A stretch of 64,000 nucleotides of DNA from Alloyangia mangrovi (GTDB lineage: Bacteria > Pseudomonadota > Alphaproteobacteria > Rhodobacterales > Rhodobacteraceae), in contig NZ_NTHN02000008.1 of NCBI RefSeq assembly GCF_002300555.2, positions 62,001-126,000 on the forward strand, given 5' to 3'. The position numbers and the translations under genes were made by a program. Positions 1-9,895 of the stretch are shown one piece after another (the first letter of the stretch is position 1; each line of letters begins with the position of its first letter). Under the pieces are notes generated by a model. It had not been told where the DNA came from. It was given only the letters and a program-made list of their open reading frames with translations, and made no database searches.

Positions 1-329
1 TCCGTGCCGGTTTCGCGCCGGGCGAGGCGAAGGAGAACTGGGCGATCCTGCGGGCGCTTTCGGCCGAGGTCGGCAAGACCTTGCCGTGGGACAGCCTTGC
101 GCAGCTCCGCCAGGCGCTGGTCGCCGCGGTGCCGCACCTCGCGCAGATCGACATGGTGCCGGAGAACGAGTGGGTGGCGCTGGAGACCGACAAGCTGGGC
201 GATGCGTCGTTCCGCAACGCGGTCAAGGACTTCTGGCTGACCAACCCGATCGCCCGCGCCTCGGTGCTGATGGCCGAGCTTTCGGCAAACGCGAAGGCGC
301 GCCGCGAAGCGCCCATGGCCGCCGAGTGA
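1..329 (+). CDS. nuoG: NADH-quinone oxidoreductase subunit G, C-terminal end (partial)
   Basis: The first complete codon starts at base 3 and the frame stays open to the TGA at 327-329, giving about 108 residues with no start inside the window. The peptide ends in ...[18 protein letters not shown]..., which resembles the tail of alphaproteobacterial NuoG, the large iron-sulfur subunit of the peripheral arm of complex I that carries electrons from NADH to the quinone site. All its Fe-S and molybdopterin-fold parts lie upstream of the window. The assignment rests mainly on the position just before nuoH and nuoI in the same direction. ATG codons inside the fragment, such as at 81, are internal. 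Confidence 0.8.
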   Translation, partial: RAGFAPGEAKENWAILRALSAEVGKTLPWDSLAQLRQALVAAVPHLAQIDMVPENEWVALETDKLGDASFRNAVKDFWLTNPIARASVLMAELSANAKARREAPMAAE

Positions 330-332
330 TCC

Positions 333-725
333 ATGCGCGCGCGGATATCCCTTTCCATGGCGGCACTGGCCGCGCTCTGTGCCTGCGAACAACACTCGCA
401 GGAGCGGGCGCCGTTCGTGCCGACCTACGAGGGGATCGAAACGCGCCTGCTGGACGGCGATCTGGTGAATTTCCTCGTGGCCATGCGCGGTGCGCGTGGC
501 TCGGAGGACGTAGAGAGCTACGCAGATTGCGCCGCGGCGCAATATGCGCTGATCCGGGGCTACGGATTTGCGCGACATCTGCGGACGAATGTATCGGAAG
601 AGGGTGGCCTCTGGCGCGGAGATGCTGTTTACACCATCTCGGCGGCGCTGCCCCGCGGGCTCAAGACGATCGACGCGGAAGTCGTCGCGTCAGCCTGCGC
701 CGAGAACGGAATACCGATGGTGTGA
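333..725 (+). CDS. Small putative lipoprotein inside the nuo operon
   Basis: 130 residues, starting 3 bases after nuoG and ending 10 bases before nuoH, so almost certainly co-transcribed with complex I. The N-terminus has two Arg, a hydrophobic stretch and the sequence LAALCAC, which fits a type II signal peptide with Cys19 as the lipidated residue. The mature part has further Cys residues near 66 and 119 that could form a disulfide. I recognise no named domain. A role as an accessory or assembly factor of complex I is guesswork from position. Small unannotated genes at this place are familiar in nuo operons of this bacterial group, but I cannot name the family. Confidence 0.72.
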   Translation: MRARISLSMAALAALCACEQHSQERAPFVPTYEGIETRLLDGDLVNFLVAMRGARGSEDVESYADCAAAQYALIRGYGFARHLRTNVSEEGGLWRGDAVYTISAALPRGLKTIDAEVVASACAENGIPMV

Positions 726-735
726 GGGACACTTG

Positions 736-1774
736 ATGGCAGACTTCTTCGCAACCCCCTTCGGCATCTTCATCCTTGTGCTCGCGCAAACCCTTGCGGT
801 CGTGGCCTTCGTGATGATCTCGCTGTTGTTCCTGGTCTATGGCGACCGCAAGATCTGGGCCGCCGTCCAGATGCGGCGCGGCCCCAACGTCGTGGGGGTG
901 TTCGGCATTCTCCAGTCGGTGGCGGACGCTCTGAAATACATCCTCAAGGAAGTGGTGATCCCGGCGGGCTCTGACAAGAGCGTCTTCCTCATGGCGCCGC
1001 TGATTTCCTTCGTCTGCGCGATGATCGCCTGGGCGGCGATCCCGTTCAACGATGGCTGGGTGCTGGCGGATATCAACGTGGCGATCCTCTACGTGATGGC
1101 GATCAGCTCGCTCGAGGTCTACGGCGTGATCATGGGGGGGCTGGGCGTCGAACTCGAAGTACCCGTTCCTGGGCTCGCTCCGTTCGGCCGCGCAGATGAT
1201 CTCCTACGAGGTGTCGATCGGCCTGATCATCATCGGCGTCATCATCTCCACCGGCTCGATGAACTTCGGCGACATCGTGCGCGCCCAGGACGGCAGCTTC
1301 GGCCTGTTCAACTGGTACTGGCTGCCGCACTTCCCGATGGTCTTCCTGTTCTTCATCTCGGCGCTGGCCGAGACCAACCGCCCGCCTTTCGACCTTCCGG
1401 AAGCGGAATCCGAACTGGTGGCCGGCTACCAGGTGGAATATTCCTCGACGCCCTTCCTGCTGTTCATGGCAGGTGAATACATCGCGATCTTCCTGATGTG
1501 CGCGCTGACCTCGCTGCTGTTCTTCGGCGGCTGGCTGTCGCCGATCCCCGGCCTGCCCGACGGCGTGCTGTGGTTGGTCGCGAAGATGGCGTTCTTCTTC
1601 TTCATCTTCGCGATGGTGAAGGCGATCACCCCGCGCTACCGCTACGACCAGCTGATGCGCCTTGGCTGGAAGGTCTTCCTTCCGTTCAGCCTGTTCTGGG
1701 TGGTTTTCGTGTCCTTCGCGGCGAAATTCGGATGGTTCTGGGGCGTATTCGCCCGCTGGACCACGGGAGGTTAA
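736..1774 (+). pseudogene. nuoH: NADH-quinone oxidoreductase subunit H, frameshifted as sequenced
   Basis: NuoH is the membrane subunit that forms much of the quinone-binding pocket of complex I. From the ATG at 736 the frame reads a good NuoH N-terminus ([20 protein letters not shown], then [16 protein letters not shown]) up to [12 protein letters not shown] near residue 135. There a run of seven G (1134-1140) shifts the frame. With six G the text continues as [18 protein letters not shown] and joins the second frame ([33 protein letters not shown]), ending at 1774. The repaired product would be 345 residues, the usual length. As written, the first frame runs out of family sequence and stops at 1476. 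A one-base sequencing error is the simplest explanation because complex I genes on both sides are intact. Confidence 0.9.
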
Positions 1775-1780
1775 GCAACC

Positions 1781-2275
1781 ATGGCATCGATCGATTACGG
1801 CCGGGCAGCCAAGTATTTCCTGCTGGCGGACTTCATCAAGGGGTTCCAGCTGGGCCTGAAGTACTTCTTCGCGCCCAAGTCCACGCTGAACTACCCGCAC
1901 GAGAAGGGCCCGCTGTCGCCGCGCTTCCGCGGCGAGCACGCGCTGCGCCGCTACCCGAACGGGGAAGAGCGCTGCATCGCCTGCAAGCTCTGCGAGGCGA
2001 TCTGCCCGGCGCAGGCCATCACCATCGACGCCGAGCCGCGCGATGACGGCAGCCGCCGGACCACGCGCTACGACATCGACATGACGAAATGCATCTACTG
2101 CGGCTTCTGCCAGGAAGCCTGCCCGGTGGACGCGATCGTCGAGGGGCCGAACTTCGAGTTCTCGACCGAGACCCGCGAAGAGCTTTTCTACGACAAGGAA
2201 AAGCTGCTGGCGAACGGCGATCGCTGGGAGGCGGAGATTGCCCGCAACCTGGAACTGGACGCCCCCTACCGCTGA
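1781..2275 (+). CDS. nuoI: NADH-quinone oxidoreductase subunit I
   Basis: 164 residues. NuoI carries clusters N6a and N6b, the last iron-sulfur relays before cluster N2 in complex I. Two classical 2x[4Fe-4S] ferredoxin motifs are visible: C65-x2-C68-x2-C71-x3-C75 ([14 protein letters not shown]) and C104-x2-C107-x2-C110-x3-C114 ([16 protein letters not shown]). The following segment [18 protein letters not shown] is characteristic of the family. It starts 6 bases after the nuoH stop and is preceded by GGGAGG (1766-1771). Confidence 0.97.
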   Translation: MASIDYGRAAKYFLLADFIKGFQLGLKYFFAPKSTLNYPHEKGPLSPRFRGEHALRRYPNGEERCIACKLCEAICPAQAITIDAEPRDDGSRRTTRYDIDMTKCIYCGFCQEACPVDAIVEGPNFEFSTETREELFYDKEKLLANGDRWEAEIARNLELDAPYR

Positions 2276-2396
2276 GACCCTCAAGACCTGACGCATCAAA
2301 GGACGCCATGACCGCCACCGCCGCCAGTACCCTCCGCCAAGCCCTCCGCGCCCACGCGCGGGGCCGGGCAGGGTGTGCGCAGACAGGAGCGCGGTC

Positions 2397-2819
2397 ATGA
2401 CCGATCCCAAGGTGCCCTTCGACAAGACCCCCTTCGAGCTGATGATGACCCAGGCGCAGGAGATGGCAAAGGCCTTCAACCCCGCGCTGGAGAGCTTTGC
2501 ACCGAAGGAGTTCGAGAAACTCTGGCCGACCATGCCCAAGGACATCATGGAGTTCTGGTTCGGCAAGGGCATGTCGAAGGACGGGCTCGATGCGAAGACC
2601 CGGCTGCTGCTGACGCTGGCCGGGCTGACCATGCAGGGCGCACAGGCGGACACGCCGGTGCGCATGACCGTGCGCCACCTCATGGAGGCCGGCGCCACGA
2701 AAGACGAGATCGCCGAGACCATCGCCCATATGTCGATGTTCGCCGGCATACCCGCCATGACCCGCGCCATGGAGCTTGCGCGCGAGGTGATGGAAGACAA
2801 CAAGGATGACGCAAAATGA
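2397..2819 (+). CDS. Carboxymuconolactone decarboxylase-fold protein within the nuo operon
   Basis: 140 residues from the ATG at 2397, chosen because AGGAG (2385-2389) sits 7 bases upstream; an in-frame ATG at 2373 has no comparable site. The central part ([20 protein letters not shown], then [20 protein letters not shown]) has the helical hairpin pattern of the CMD/AhpD family. It has no Cys, so the CxxC peroxidase chemistry of AhpD is excluded, and no enzymatic function can be given. The stop overlaps the nuoJ start by 4 bases (ATGA at 2816-2819), showing translational coupling to complex I. The 121 bases between nuoI and this gene contain no convincing gene. Confidence 0.8.
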   Translation: MTDPKVPFDKTPFELMMTQAQEMAKAFNPALESFAPKEFEKLWPTMPKDIMEFWFGKGMSKDGLDAKTRLLLTLAGLTMQGAQADTPVRMTVRHLMEAGATKDEIAETIAHMSMFAGIPAMTRAMELAREVMEDNKDDAK

Positions 2820-3424
2820 CCGTGTTCGCCTTCTACCTCTTTTCGCTCTGCGCCATCGTGGGCGGGCTTTTCACGGTGATTGCCCGGAACCCGGTGCACT
2901 CGGTGCTCTGGCTGATCCTCGCCTTCCTCAGCTCGGCGGGGCTTTTCGTCCTGCTCGGCGCGGAATTCGTGGCGATGCTGCTGGTCATCGTCTACGTCGG
3001 CGCCGTGGCGGTGCTCTTCCTCTTCGTCGTGATGATGCTTGACGTCGACTTCGCCGAGCTGCGCGCTGGGATGGCGAAATACATGCCGCTGGCGCTGCTG
3101 ATCGGCATCGTCATCCTGATGCAGCTCGGCATGGCCTTCGGTGGCTGGCAGGCCTCGGAGCTGGCCTCGAGCCAGCTTTCGGCCCCGACACCCGCGCCCG
3201 AGGACATGCAGAACACCGTTGCGCTCGGCGTCCTGCTCTACGACCGCTACTTCCTGCTGTTCCAGCTGGCGGGGCTGATCCTGCTGGTCGCGATGATCGG
3301 GGCGATCGTGCTCACGCTGCGCCACCGCACCAACGTCAAACGCCAGAACGTGCTGGCGCAGATGTGGCGCGACCCGGCCACGGCGATGGAGCTGAAGGAC
3401 GTGAAGCCCGGGCAGGGGCTCTGA
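2816..3424 (+). CDS. nuoJ: NADH-quinone oxidoreductase subunit J
   Basis: 202 residues, five predicted membrane helices. NuoJ (ND6 homologue) links the quinone-site subunits to the antiporter-like subunits and holds the flexible TM3 helix with a pi-bulge. The family pattern is clear: [20 protein letters not shown], then [20 protein letters not shown] and [11 protein letters not shown]. It ends with a basic tail rich in Lys and Arg ([10 protein letters not shown]). It begins inside the stop codon of the CMD-fold gene. Confidence 0.97.
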   Translation: MTVFAFYLFSLCAIVGGLFTVIARNPVHSVLWLILAFLSSAGLFVLLGAEFVAMLLVIVYVGAVAVLFLFVVMMLDVDFAELRAGMAKYMPLALLIGIVILMQLGMAFGGWQASELASSQLSAPTPAPEDMQNTVALGVLLYDRYFLLFQLAGLILLVAMIGAIVLTLRHRTNVKRQNVLAQMWRDPATAMELKDVKPGQGL

Positions 3425-3431
3425 GTTACGC

Positions 3432-3467
3432 CCCGCCGCGCCGCCCGGGAGGGGCGGGCGCGGCGGG
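3432..3467. repeat. GC-rich perfect hairpin between nuoJ and nuoK
   Basis: CCCGCCGCGCC (3432-3442) and GGCGCGGCGGG (3457-3467) form an 11-bp perfect stem with a 14-base loop. No T run follows, so it is not a standard terminator. It sits in the longest gap (122 bases) inside the nuo operon and could be an RNA-processing or stability element; that function is inference. Confidence 0.55.
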
Positions 3468-3546
3468 CAACGGGATATGACGCGGACCCACCCGTCAAAG
3501 GGCCGCGAGGGACTAGAAGAATCGGGGCAGAGACCCGGAGGGATGC

Positions 3547-3852
3547 ATGATCGGACTTGAACATTACCTGACGGTGGCGGCCGTGCTGTTCGTCATCGGG
3601 ATTTTCGGGATTTTCCTGAACCGGAAGAACGTGATCATCCTGTTGATGTCGATCGAGCTCATCCTGCTTTCGGTGAACATCAACTTCGTCGCCTTCTCGT
3701 CCTTCCTGGGCGACCTGGCGGGGCAGGTCTTCACGCTCTTCGTGCTGACCGTGGCCGCCGCCGAGGCGGCGATCGGCCTGGCGATCCTGGTCTGCTTCTT
3801 CCGCAACCGCGGCTCGATTGCCGTGGAAGACGTCAACGTGATGAAAGGCTGA
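3547..3852 (+). CDS. nuoK: NADH-quinone oxidoreductase subunit K
   Basis: 101 residues and three membrane helices, the standard NuoK (ND4L) size. The sequence [20 protein letters not shown] opens helix 1. The conserved membrane glutamates of the proton path lie in helix 2 ([13 protein letters not shown]) and helix 3 ([14 protein letters not shown]). CCGGAGG (3536-3542) lies 4 bases before the ATG at 3547. Six bases separate it from nuoL. Confidence 0.97.
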   Translation: MIGLEHYLTVAAVLFVIGIFGIFLNRKNVIILLMSIELILLSVNINFVAFSSFLGDLAGQVFTLFVLTVAAAEAAIGLAILVCFFRNRGSIAVEDVNVMKG

Positions 3853-3858
3853 TCGCCC

Positions 3859-6021
3859 ATGGAGACGATTATTCTCTTCGCCCCGCTGCTGGGCGCGGTG
3901 CTGGCCGGGTTCGGCTGGCGCTTCATCGGCGAGAAAGGGGCCATGTGGGTGACCACCGGCCTGCTGTTCCTGGCCTGTCTGCTGTCGTGGATCGTGTTCC
4001 TCACGCTCGGCGATGCGGAAACCATTCCGCTGTTCCGCTTCATCGAGTCCGGCTCGCTGAGCACCGAATGGGCGATCCGCTCGGACCGGCTTACGGCGAT
4101 CATGCTGATCGTGGTCACCACGGTCTCGGCGCTCGTGCACCTCTACAGCTTCGGCTACATGGCGCATGATCCGCAATTCAAGCACGGCGAAAGCTACAAG
4201 CCGCGCTTCTTTGCCTACCTGTCGTTCTTCACCTTCGCGATGCTCGCGCTGGTGACCTCGGACAACCTGGTGCAGATGTTCTTCGGCTGGGAAGGCGTGG
4301 GCGTCGCGTCCTACCTGCTGATCGGTTTCTACTACAAGAAACCCTCGGCGGGCGCGGCGGCGATGAAGGCGTTCATCGTCAACCGGGTCGGCGACTTCGG
4401 CTTCCTGCTCGGCATCCTCGGCCTGTTCTTCCTGACCGACTCGGTGCGCTTCGACGACATCTTCGCCGCGGCACCGCAGCTGGCGGAGACGCAGCTCACC
4501 TTCCTCTGGACCGACTGGAACGCGGCGAACTTGCTGGCCTTCCTGCTCTTTGTCGGCGCCATGGGCAAATCGGCGCAGCTCTTGCTGCACACCTGGCTGC
4601 CCGACGCGATGGAAGGCCCGACCCCGGTGTCGGCGCTGATCCACGCCGCGACCATGGTCACCGCCGGCGTCTTCCTCGTCTGCCGCATGTCGCCGCTGAT
4701 GGAATACGCGCCCGAGGCAACGGCCTTCATCACCTTCCTCGGCGCCACCACCGCCTTCTTCGCGGCGACGGTCGGCCTCGTTCAGAACGACATCAAGCGC
4801 GTCATCGCCTATTCGACCTGTTCGCAGCTGGGCTACATGTTCGTGGCGGCGGGCGTCGGCGTCTACTCGGCGGCGATGTTCCACCTGCTGACACACGCCT
4901 TTTTCAAGGCGATGCTGTTCCTCGGCGCCGGCTCGGTGATCCACGCGATGCACCACGAGCAGGACATGCGGAACTACGGCGGGTTGCGCGGCAAGATCCC
5001 CTATACCTTCTGGGCGATGATGATCGGCACGCTGGCGATCACCGGCGTCGGCATTCCGCTCACCCACATCGGTTTTGCCGGCTACCTGTCGAAGGACGCG
5101 ATCATCGAGAGCGCATGGGCAGGCACCGCGGGCGGCTACGCCTTCTGGATGCTGGTCATCGCGGCGCTCTTCACCTCGTTCTACTCGTGGCGGCTGATCT
5201 TCCTGACCTTCTATGGCCGTCCGCGCGGCGACAAGCACACGCATGAGCACGCGCATGAAAGCCCCAAGGTGATGACCATTCCTCTGGCGGTCCTCGCCGT
5301 GGGCGCGGTCTTTGCCGGGATGGTCTTCTACGGCCCGTTCTTCGGCGACCATGACAAGGTGAACCGTTTCTTCGGCATCCCCGCGCATCACGCGGAAGCC
5401 TCGGCAGAGAGCCACGGTGAAGCCGGGCGCGAAGAGCACGCGGCTGCCACCGAGGAGCACGGGGAAGACACCGCCGTCGCGACCGAGGAGCATGGCACCG
5501 AAGCGACCGAAGCCGCGGCCGAGGAAGGGCACGCCGAGGCAGCGACGCATGTCGCGACCGGCATGGCGCCCCAGGGCGCGATCTTCATGGGCCCGGACAA
5601 CCACGTCATGGACGAGGCGCACCACGCGCCGGTCTGGGTCAAGGTCTCGCCCTTCTTCGCCATGCTGATCGGCTTCGGGGTCGCCTATCTGTTCTACATC
5701 GTGAACCCGGCGCTGCCGAAGCGGCTCGCGGAGAACCAGCGTCCGCTGTACCTCTTCCTGCTGAACAAGTGGTATTTCGACGAGATCTACGACTTCATCT
5801 TCGTGCAGCCGGCCAAGGCGATCGGGCGCTTCTTCTGGAAGCGCGGTGACGGCAAGGTCATCGACGGCTCGATCAACGGCGTGGCGATGGGGATCATCCC
5901 CTTCTTCACCAAGCTCGCGGGCCGCGCCCAGTCCGGCTACATCTTCACCTACGCCTTCGCCATGGTGATCGGCATCGCCGTTCTTGTCACCTGGATGTCG
6001 ATCCTCGGAGGGGCGCACTAA
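3859..6021 (+). CDS. nuoL: NADH-quinone oxidoreductase subunit L with a His/Glu/Ala-rich insertion
   Basis: 720 residues, about 60-100 more than many NuoL proteins. NuoL is the distal antiporter-like proton-pumping subunit of complex I, with a long lateral helix at its C-terminal end. Typical segments are [19 protein letters not shown], the [19 protein letters not shown] region with the conserved lysine helix, and [20 protein letters not shown]. Between roughly residues 508 and 572 there is a hydrophilic stretch built from His, Glu, Ala, Gly and Thr (for example [17 protein letters not shown] and [16 protein letters not shown]), preceded at about 460 by HTHEHAHE. The C-terminal family sequence ([18 protein letters not shown]) resumes afterwards, so the gene is intact. 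The stop overlaps nuoM by one base (TAATG). Confidence 0.96.
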   Translation: METIILFAPLLGAVLAGFGWRFIGEKGAMWVTTGLLFLACLLSWIVFLTLGDAETIPLFRFIESGSLSTEWAIRSDRLTAIMLIVVTTVSALVHLYSFGYMAHDPQFKHGESYKPRFFAYLSFFTFAMLALVTSDNLVQMFFGWEGVGVASYLLIGFYYKKPSAGAAAMKAFIVNRVGDFGFLLGILGLFFLTDSVRFDDIFAAAPQLAETQLTFLWTDWNAANLLAFLLFVGAMGKSAQLLLHTWLPDAMEGPTPVSALIHAATMVTAGVFLVCRMSPLMEYAPEATAFITFLGATTAFFAATVGLVQNDIKRVIAYSTCSQLGYMFVAAGVGVYSAAMFHLLTHAFFKAMLFLGAGSVIHAMHHEQDMRNYGGLRGKIPYTFWAMMIGTLAITGVGIPLTHIGFAGYLSKDAIIESAWAGTAGGYAFWMLVIAALFTSFYSWRLIFLTFYGRPRGDKHTHEHAHESPKVMTIPLAVLAVGAVFAGMVFYGPFFGDHDKVNRFFGIPAHHAEASAESHGEAGREEHAAATEEHGEDTAVATEEHGTEATEAAAEEGHAEAATHVATGMAPQGAIFMGPDNHVMDEAHHAPVWVKVSPFFAMLIGFGVAYLFYIVNPALPKRLAENQRPLYLFLLNKWYFDEIYDFIFVQPAKAIGRFFWKRGDGKVIDGSINGVAMGIIPFFTKLAGRAQSGYIFTYAFAMVIGIAVLVTWMSILGGAH

Positions 6022-7595
6022 TGGCCAACCTTCTTTCCATCGTCACCTTCCTGCCCGCGCTGGCGGCGCTGATCCTCGCGCTCTTCCTGCGCGGAGGGGA
6101 CGCTGCTGCGGACCGGAACGCCAAGTGGCTCGCGATGATCGCGACCACGGCGACCTTCGTGATCTCGCTTTTCATCCTGTTCCAGTTCGACCCGGCCAAC
6201 ACCGGCTTCCAGATGGTCGAAGAGGGCACCTGGATCATGGGGCTCAAGTACAAGATGGGCGTCGACGGCATCTCGGTGCTCTTCGTCATGCTCACCACCT
6301 TCATGATGCCGCTGACCATCCTCGCCTCCTGGGGCGTGAAGTCCCGGGTCAAGGAGTACATGATCGCCTTCCTGCTGCTGGAGACGCTGATGCTCGGCGT
6401 GTTCATGGCGCTGGACCTGGTGCTCTTCTACCTCTTCTTCGAGGCGGGCCTCATTCCGATGTTCCTGATCATCGGCATCTGGGGCGGCAAGGAGCGTATC
6501 TACGCCTCGTTCAAGTTCTTCCTCTACACCTTCTTCGGCTCGGTGCTGATGCTGGTGGCGATCGTCGCGATGTATGCCGATGCCGGCACGCTCGATATCC
6601 CCTCGCTGCTGACGCATGAGTTCTCGACCGCGGGCTTCTCGGTGCTTGGCATCCACGTCGTCGGCGGGCTGCAGACCATGCTCTGGCTGGCCTTCTTCGC
6701 CTCCTTCGCGGTGAAGATGCCGATGTGGCCGGTGCATACCTGGCTGCCCGACGCCCACGTTCAGGCGCCCACGGCGGGCTCTGTGGTGCTGGCGGCGATC
6801 CTGCTGAAGATGGGCGGCTACGGTTTCCTGCGCTTCAGCTTGCCGATGTTCCCCGTGGGCTCGGAAGTTCTGGCGCCGCTGGTCTTCTGGATGTCGGCCA
6901 TCGCCATCGTCTACACCTCGCTCGTCGCGCTGGTGCAGGAGGACATGAAGAAGCTCATCGCCTATTCGTCCGTCGCCCACATGGGCTACGTGACGCTGGG
7001 CATCTTCTCGGCCAACCAGCAGGGCGTCGATGGCGCGATCTTCCAGATGATCAGCCACGGCTTCGTCTCGGGCGCGCTCTTCCTCTGCGTGGGCGTGATC
7101 TACGACCGGATGCACACCCGCAAGATCGACGCCTACGGCGGCCTCGTGAACCGCATGCCGGCCTATGCGCTGATCTTCATGTTCTTCACGATGGCCAACG
7201 TCGGCCTGCCGGGCACCTCGGGCTTCATCGGTGAATTCCTCACCATGATGGGCATCTTCCAGGTCAACACCTGGGTCGCCGCGGTGGCCGCGACCGGCGT
7301 GATCCTCTCGGCGGCCTATGCGCTCTGGCTCTATCGCCGCGTGGTCTTCGGAGATCTCATCAAGGAGAGCCTGAAGACCATCCAGGACATGAACACCCGC
7401 GAGCGCTGGACCTTCGCGCCGCTGGTCGTGATGACCCTGTGGCTGGGGGTCTATCCCTCCGCCGCGCTGGACATCATCGGCCCGTCGGTCGAGGCGCTGG
7501 TCAACCACTATGATACGGCCGTGGCGGCGCCGATCTCGGCGGCACCTCCGTGGCCGAAGCGAACCACTGAGGGGGCGAGGCATGATCTCGGCTGA
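6021..7595 (+). CDS. nuoM: NADH-quinone oxidoreductase subunit M (3' end probably frame-shifted)
   Basis: 524 residues as written. NuoM (ND4 homologue) is the second antiporter-like subunit, with the conserved ...[20 protein letters not shown] and LLKMGGYGF segments. The last 20 or so codons read as out-of-frame protein ([20 protein letters not shown]) and run 14 bases into nuoN. If one base were added near 7530-7534, the frame would read [13 protein letters not shown] and stop at 7568-7570, just before the GAGGGGGCGAGG ribosome-binding region of nuoN. The true end is therefore probably 7570, but without homologues this is an inference. Confidence 0.93.
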   Translation: MANLLSIVTFLPALAALILALFLRGGDAAADRNAKWLAMIATTATFVISLFILFQFDPANTGFQMVEEGTWIMGLKYKMGVDGISVLFVMLTTFMMPLTILASWGVKSRVKEYMIAFLLLETLMLGVFMALDLVLFYLFFEAGLIPMFLIIGIWGGKERIYASFKFFLYTFFGSVLMLVAIVAMYADAGTLDIPSLLTHEFSTAGFSVLGIHVVGGLQTMLWLAFFASFAVKMPMWPVHTWLPDAHVQAPTAGSVVLAAILLKMGGYGFLRFSLPMFPVGSEVLAPLVFWMSAIAIVYTSLVALVQEDMKKLIAYSSVAHMGYVTLGIFSANQQGVDGAIFQMISHGFVSGALFLCVGVIYDRMHTRKIDAYGGLVNRMPAYALIFMFFTMANVGLPGTSGFIGEFLTMMGIFQVNTWVAAVAATGVILSAAYALWLYRRVVFGDLIKESLKTIQDMNTRERWTFAPLVVMTLWLGVYPSAALDIIGPSVEALVNHYDTAVAAPISAAPPWPKRTTEGARHDLG

Positions 7596-9024
7596 TCTGA
7601 ACACCATCCTTCCGGAGATCCTGCTGGCGGTCTACGCCATGCTGGCGCTGATCGGCGCGGTCTATACCGGCAAGGACAAGCTCGCCCCGGCGCTGGTCTG
7701 GCTCACCGCCGCGGTGATGGCGATCCTCGCACTGTGGATCGGCACCGCCGGCTCCGGCACCAACCCGGCCTTCCACGGCATGTTCATCGATGACGCCTTC
7801 TCGCGCTTTGCCAAGGTGGTCATCCTGATCGCCGCGGCCTGCGTGCTGGTGATGGGCCTCGGCTTCATGCAGAAGACCAAGATGCTGCGCTTCGAGTACC
7901 CGGTGCTCGTGGCCCTCTCGACCGTCGGCATGATGGTCATGGTCTCGTCCGGCGACCTGATGACGCTCTACATGGGGCTCGAGCTGATGTCGCTCGCGCT
8001 CTACGTGGTCGCCTCGCTGCGCCGCGACAGCGAGATGTCGACCGAGGCGGGACTGAAGTACTTCGTGCTGGGCGCGCTGTCGTCGGGCATGCTGCTCTAC
8101 GGTGCCTCGCTGACCTACGGTTTCGCCGGCACGACGCTGTTCTCGGGCATCATCAACGCCGCCTCCGAGGGGCACCTGTCGATCGGCCTGCTGATCGGCC
8201 TCGTGCTGATGATCTCGGGCTTCTCGTTCAAGGTCTCGGCAGTGCCGTTCCACATGTGGACGCCCGACGTCTACCAGGGCGCGCCGACCCCGGTCACCGC
8301 CTTCTTCGCCACCGCGCCGAAGGTTGCCGCCATGGCGCTCTTCGCGCGTGTGATGCATGACGCCTTCGGCGGTGCCGTCGCCGACTGGAGCCAGGTGGTC
8401 GCGCTGATCGCGGTGCTGTCGATGTTCCTCGGCTCGATCGCCGCCATCGGCCAGACCAACATCAAGCGCCTGATGGCCTATTCCTCGATCGCCCATATGG
8501 GCTACGCGCTGATCGGCCTTGCCGCCGGCACCGAGGCGGGCGTGCAGGCGATGCTGATCTACATGGTCATCTACGTGACGATGAACGTCGGCACCTTCGC
8601 CTTCATCATGTCGATGAGCAAGGACGGCCAGCCGGTCACCGACATCCGCGCGCTCGGCATGTACTCCAAGCGCGAGCCGGGCCGGGCGCTGGCCATGCTG
8701 GTGCTGCTGTTCAGCCTCGCCGGGGTGCCGCCGCTGCTTGGCTTCTTCGCCAAGCTGGGCGTCTGGCAGGCGGCCATCGCGCAGGACATGGTCTGGCTGG
8801 TGGTGGCCTCGGCCGTCGCCTCTGCCATCGGTGCCTTCTACTATCTGCGGATCGTCTTCTACATGTACTTCGGCGAAGATCGCGAGGATGCGCTGGATGC
8901 GGGCGGCTCGCCGATCCTCTGGGGCTTCCTGGTGGTCTCGGCCTTCATCATGGTCGCGGGGGTGGTGAACCTCTTCGGGATCGAGGGCCCGGCAGCGGCT
9001 GCGGCAGCGACGCTTGTCAACTGA
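7582..9024 (+). CDS. nuoN: NADH-quinone oxidoreductase subunit N
   Basis: 480 residues from the ATG at 7582 ([20 protein letters not shown]). NuoN (ND2 homologue) is the third antiporter-like proton-pumping subunit. Family signals include [57 protein letters not shown], the helix [20 protein letters not shown] and [18 protein letters not shown]. The start is supported by GGGGGCGAGG at 7571-7580. It is the last gene of the nuo operon and is followed by a terminator. Confidence 0.97.
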   Translation: MISADLNTILPEILLAVYAMLALIGAVYTGKDKLAPALVWLTAAVMAILALWIGTAGSGTNPAFHGMFIDDAFSRFAKVVILIAAACVLVMGLGFMQKTKMLRFEYPVLVALSTVGMMVMVSSGDLMTLYMGLELMSLALYVVASLRRDSEMSTEAGLKYFVLGALSSGMLLYGASLTYGFAGTTLFSGIINAASEGHLSIGLLIGLVLMISGFSFKVSAVPFHMWTPDVYQGAPTPVTAFFATAPKVAAMALFARVMHDAFGGAVADWSQVVALIAVLSMFLGSIAAIGQTNIKRLMAYSSIAHMGYALIGLAAGTEAGVQAMLIYMVIYVTMNVGTFAFIMSMSKDGQPVTDIRALGMYSKREPGRALAMLVLLFSLAGVPPLLGFFAKLGVWQAAIAQDMVWLVVASAVASAIGAFYYLRIVFYMYFGEDREDALDAGGSPILWGFLVVSAFIMVAGVVNLFGIEGPAAAAAATLVN

Positions 9025-9049
9025 GCGCCCAGCCAGCACGGAAACATCG

Positions 9050-9081
9050 AGTGGCGCGCCTCTGGCGCGTCACTTTGTTTT
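9050..9081 (+). terminator. Rho-independent terminator closing the nuo operon
   Basis: AGTGGCGCGCC (9050-9060) pairs with GGCGCGTCACT (9064-9074) in an 11-bp stem with one G-T wobble and a 3-base loop, followed by TTGTTTT. It lies 25 bases after nuoN and separates complex I from birA. Confidence 0.8.
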
Positions 9082-9140
9082 CGCCTATGCCGCAGCGGCC
9101 CGTTGCGGGCGCGAAGTGAAATGGACGAAAGGGCAGGCGC

Positions 9141-9884
9141 ATGTGGCCTGACGGCTATGGCCGGCGCGTGCTGGCGGAAGTGGACAGCACCAATGCCGAG
9201 GCGGCGCGGATCGTCTCCGGTCTGACCGGCCCCGAGTGGATCCTCGGGCTGAACCAGGTGGCCGGGAGGGGCCGCCGCGGGCGGCCCTGGACCATGCCCG
9301 CGGGGAATTTCGCCGGGACGCTGGTGCTGCCGGTCTCCGAGCCGCCGCAGGTCGTCGCATTGCGCAGCTTCGTCGCCTCGCTGGCGCTGCACGAGGCCTT
9401 TGTCGCGGTGACCGGCCGGGCCGACATGCTGGCGCTCAAATGGCCCAACGACGTGCTGGTCAACGGCGGCAAGGTGGCCGGCATCCTGCTGGAAAGCCTC
9501 GGCCGTCATTGCGGGCGCGATTGGCTGGCGATCGGCATGGGCGTGAACCTTGCCGGGGCACCCGACGTGGGCGAGGTCGAGCCCGGCGCCCTTCGCCCGG
9601 TCTCGCTGATGTCCGAGACCGGGGTGCGGGTGACGCCCGAAGAGTTCCTGACCTTGCTCGCCGCCGCCTATGCACAAGAAGAGGCACGGTTCAGGACGCT
9701 CGGCTTTGCGGGCATCCGCGAGGCCTGGCTCTCGCGCGCGGCGCGGCTCGGTTCGGTGATCACCGCGCGCACCGGACGCCACGAATTTACCGGCACGTTC
9801 GAAACGGTGGACGATGCTGGCAATCTTGTCCTAAGGACAGCCAGCGCGCGGCAGGCGATTGCCGCGGCAGACGTGTTTTTCTGA
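9141..9884 (+). CDS. birA: Biotin--[acetyl-CoA-carboxylase] ligase
   Basis: 247 residues. The enzyme makes biotinyl-5'-AMP and attaches biotin to the carboxyl carrier protein. The substrate segments are clear: LAEVDSTNAEAARI, the biotinyl-AMP binding loop GRGRRGRPW near residue 43, KWPNDVLVNGGKVAGILLE with the catalytic lysine, and IGMGVNL. There is no N-terminal helix-turn-helix, so this is the monofunctional type without repressor activity. The next gene, coaX, begins 11 bases after the stop. Confidence 0.95.
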   Translation: MWPDGYGRRVLAEVDSTNAEAARIVSGLTGPEWILGLNQVAGRGRRGRPWTMPAGNFAGTLVLPVSEPPQVVALRSFVASLALHEAFVAVTGRADMLALKWPNDVLVNGGKVAGILLESLGRHCGRDWLAIGMGVNLAGAPDVGEVEPGALRPVSLMSETGVRVTPEEFLTLLAAAYAQEEARFRTLGFAGIREAWLSRAARLGSVITARTGRHEFTGTFETVDDAGNLVLRTASARQAIAAADVFF

Positions 9885-9895
9885 GGGAGCGGCCC

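Noticed and set aside
2308-2400. Possible 30-residue gene between nuoI and the CMD-fold gene
   Set aside because: Only a short Ala/Arg-rich peptide without a clear ribosome-binding site; probably leader sequence.
3247-6018. Very long open frame of about 920 codons on the minus strand opposite nuoL
   Set aside because: Its protein is dominated by Arg, His, Asp and Glu, has no recognisable domain and lies antisense to nuoL. Such frames are common in GC-rich genomes. The same holds for long minus frames opposite nuoM and nuoN and opposite the oxidoreductase gene.
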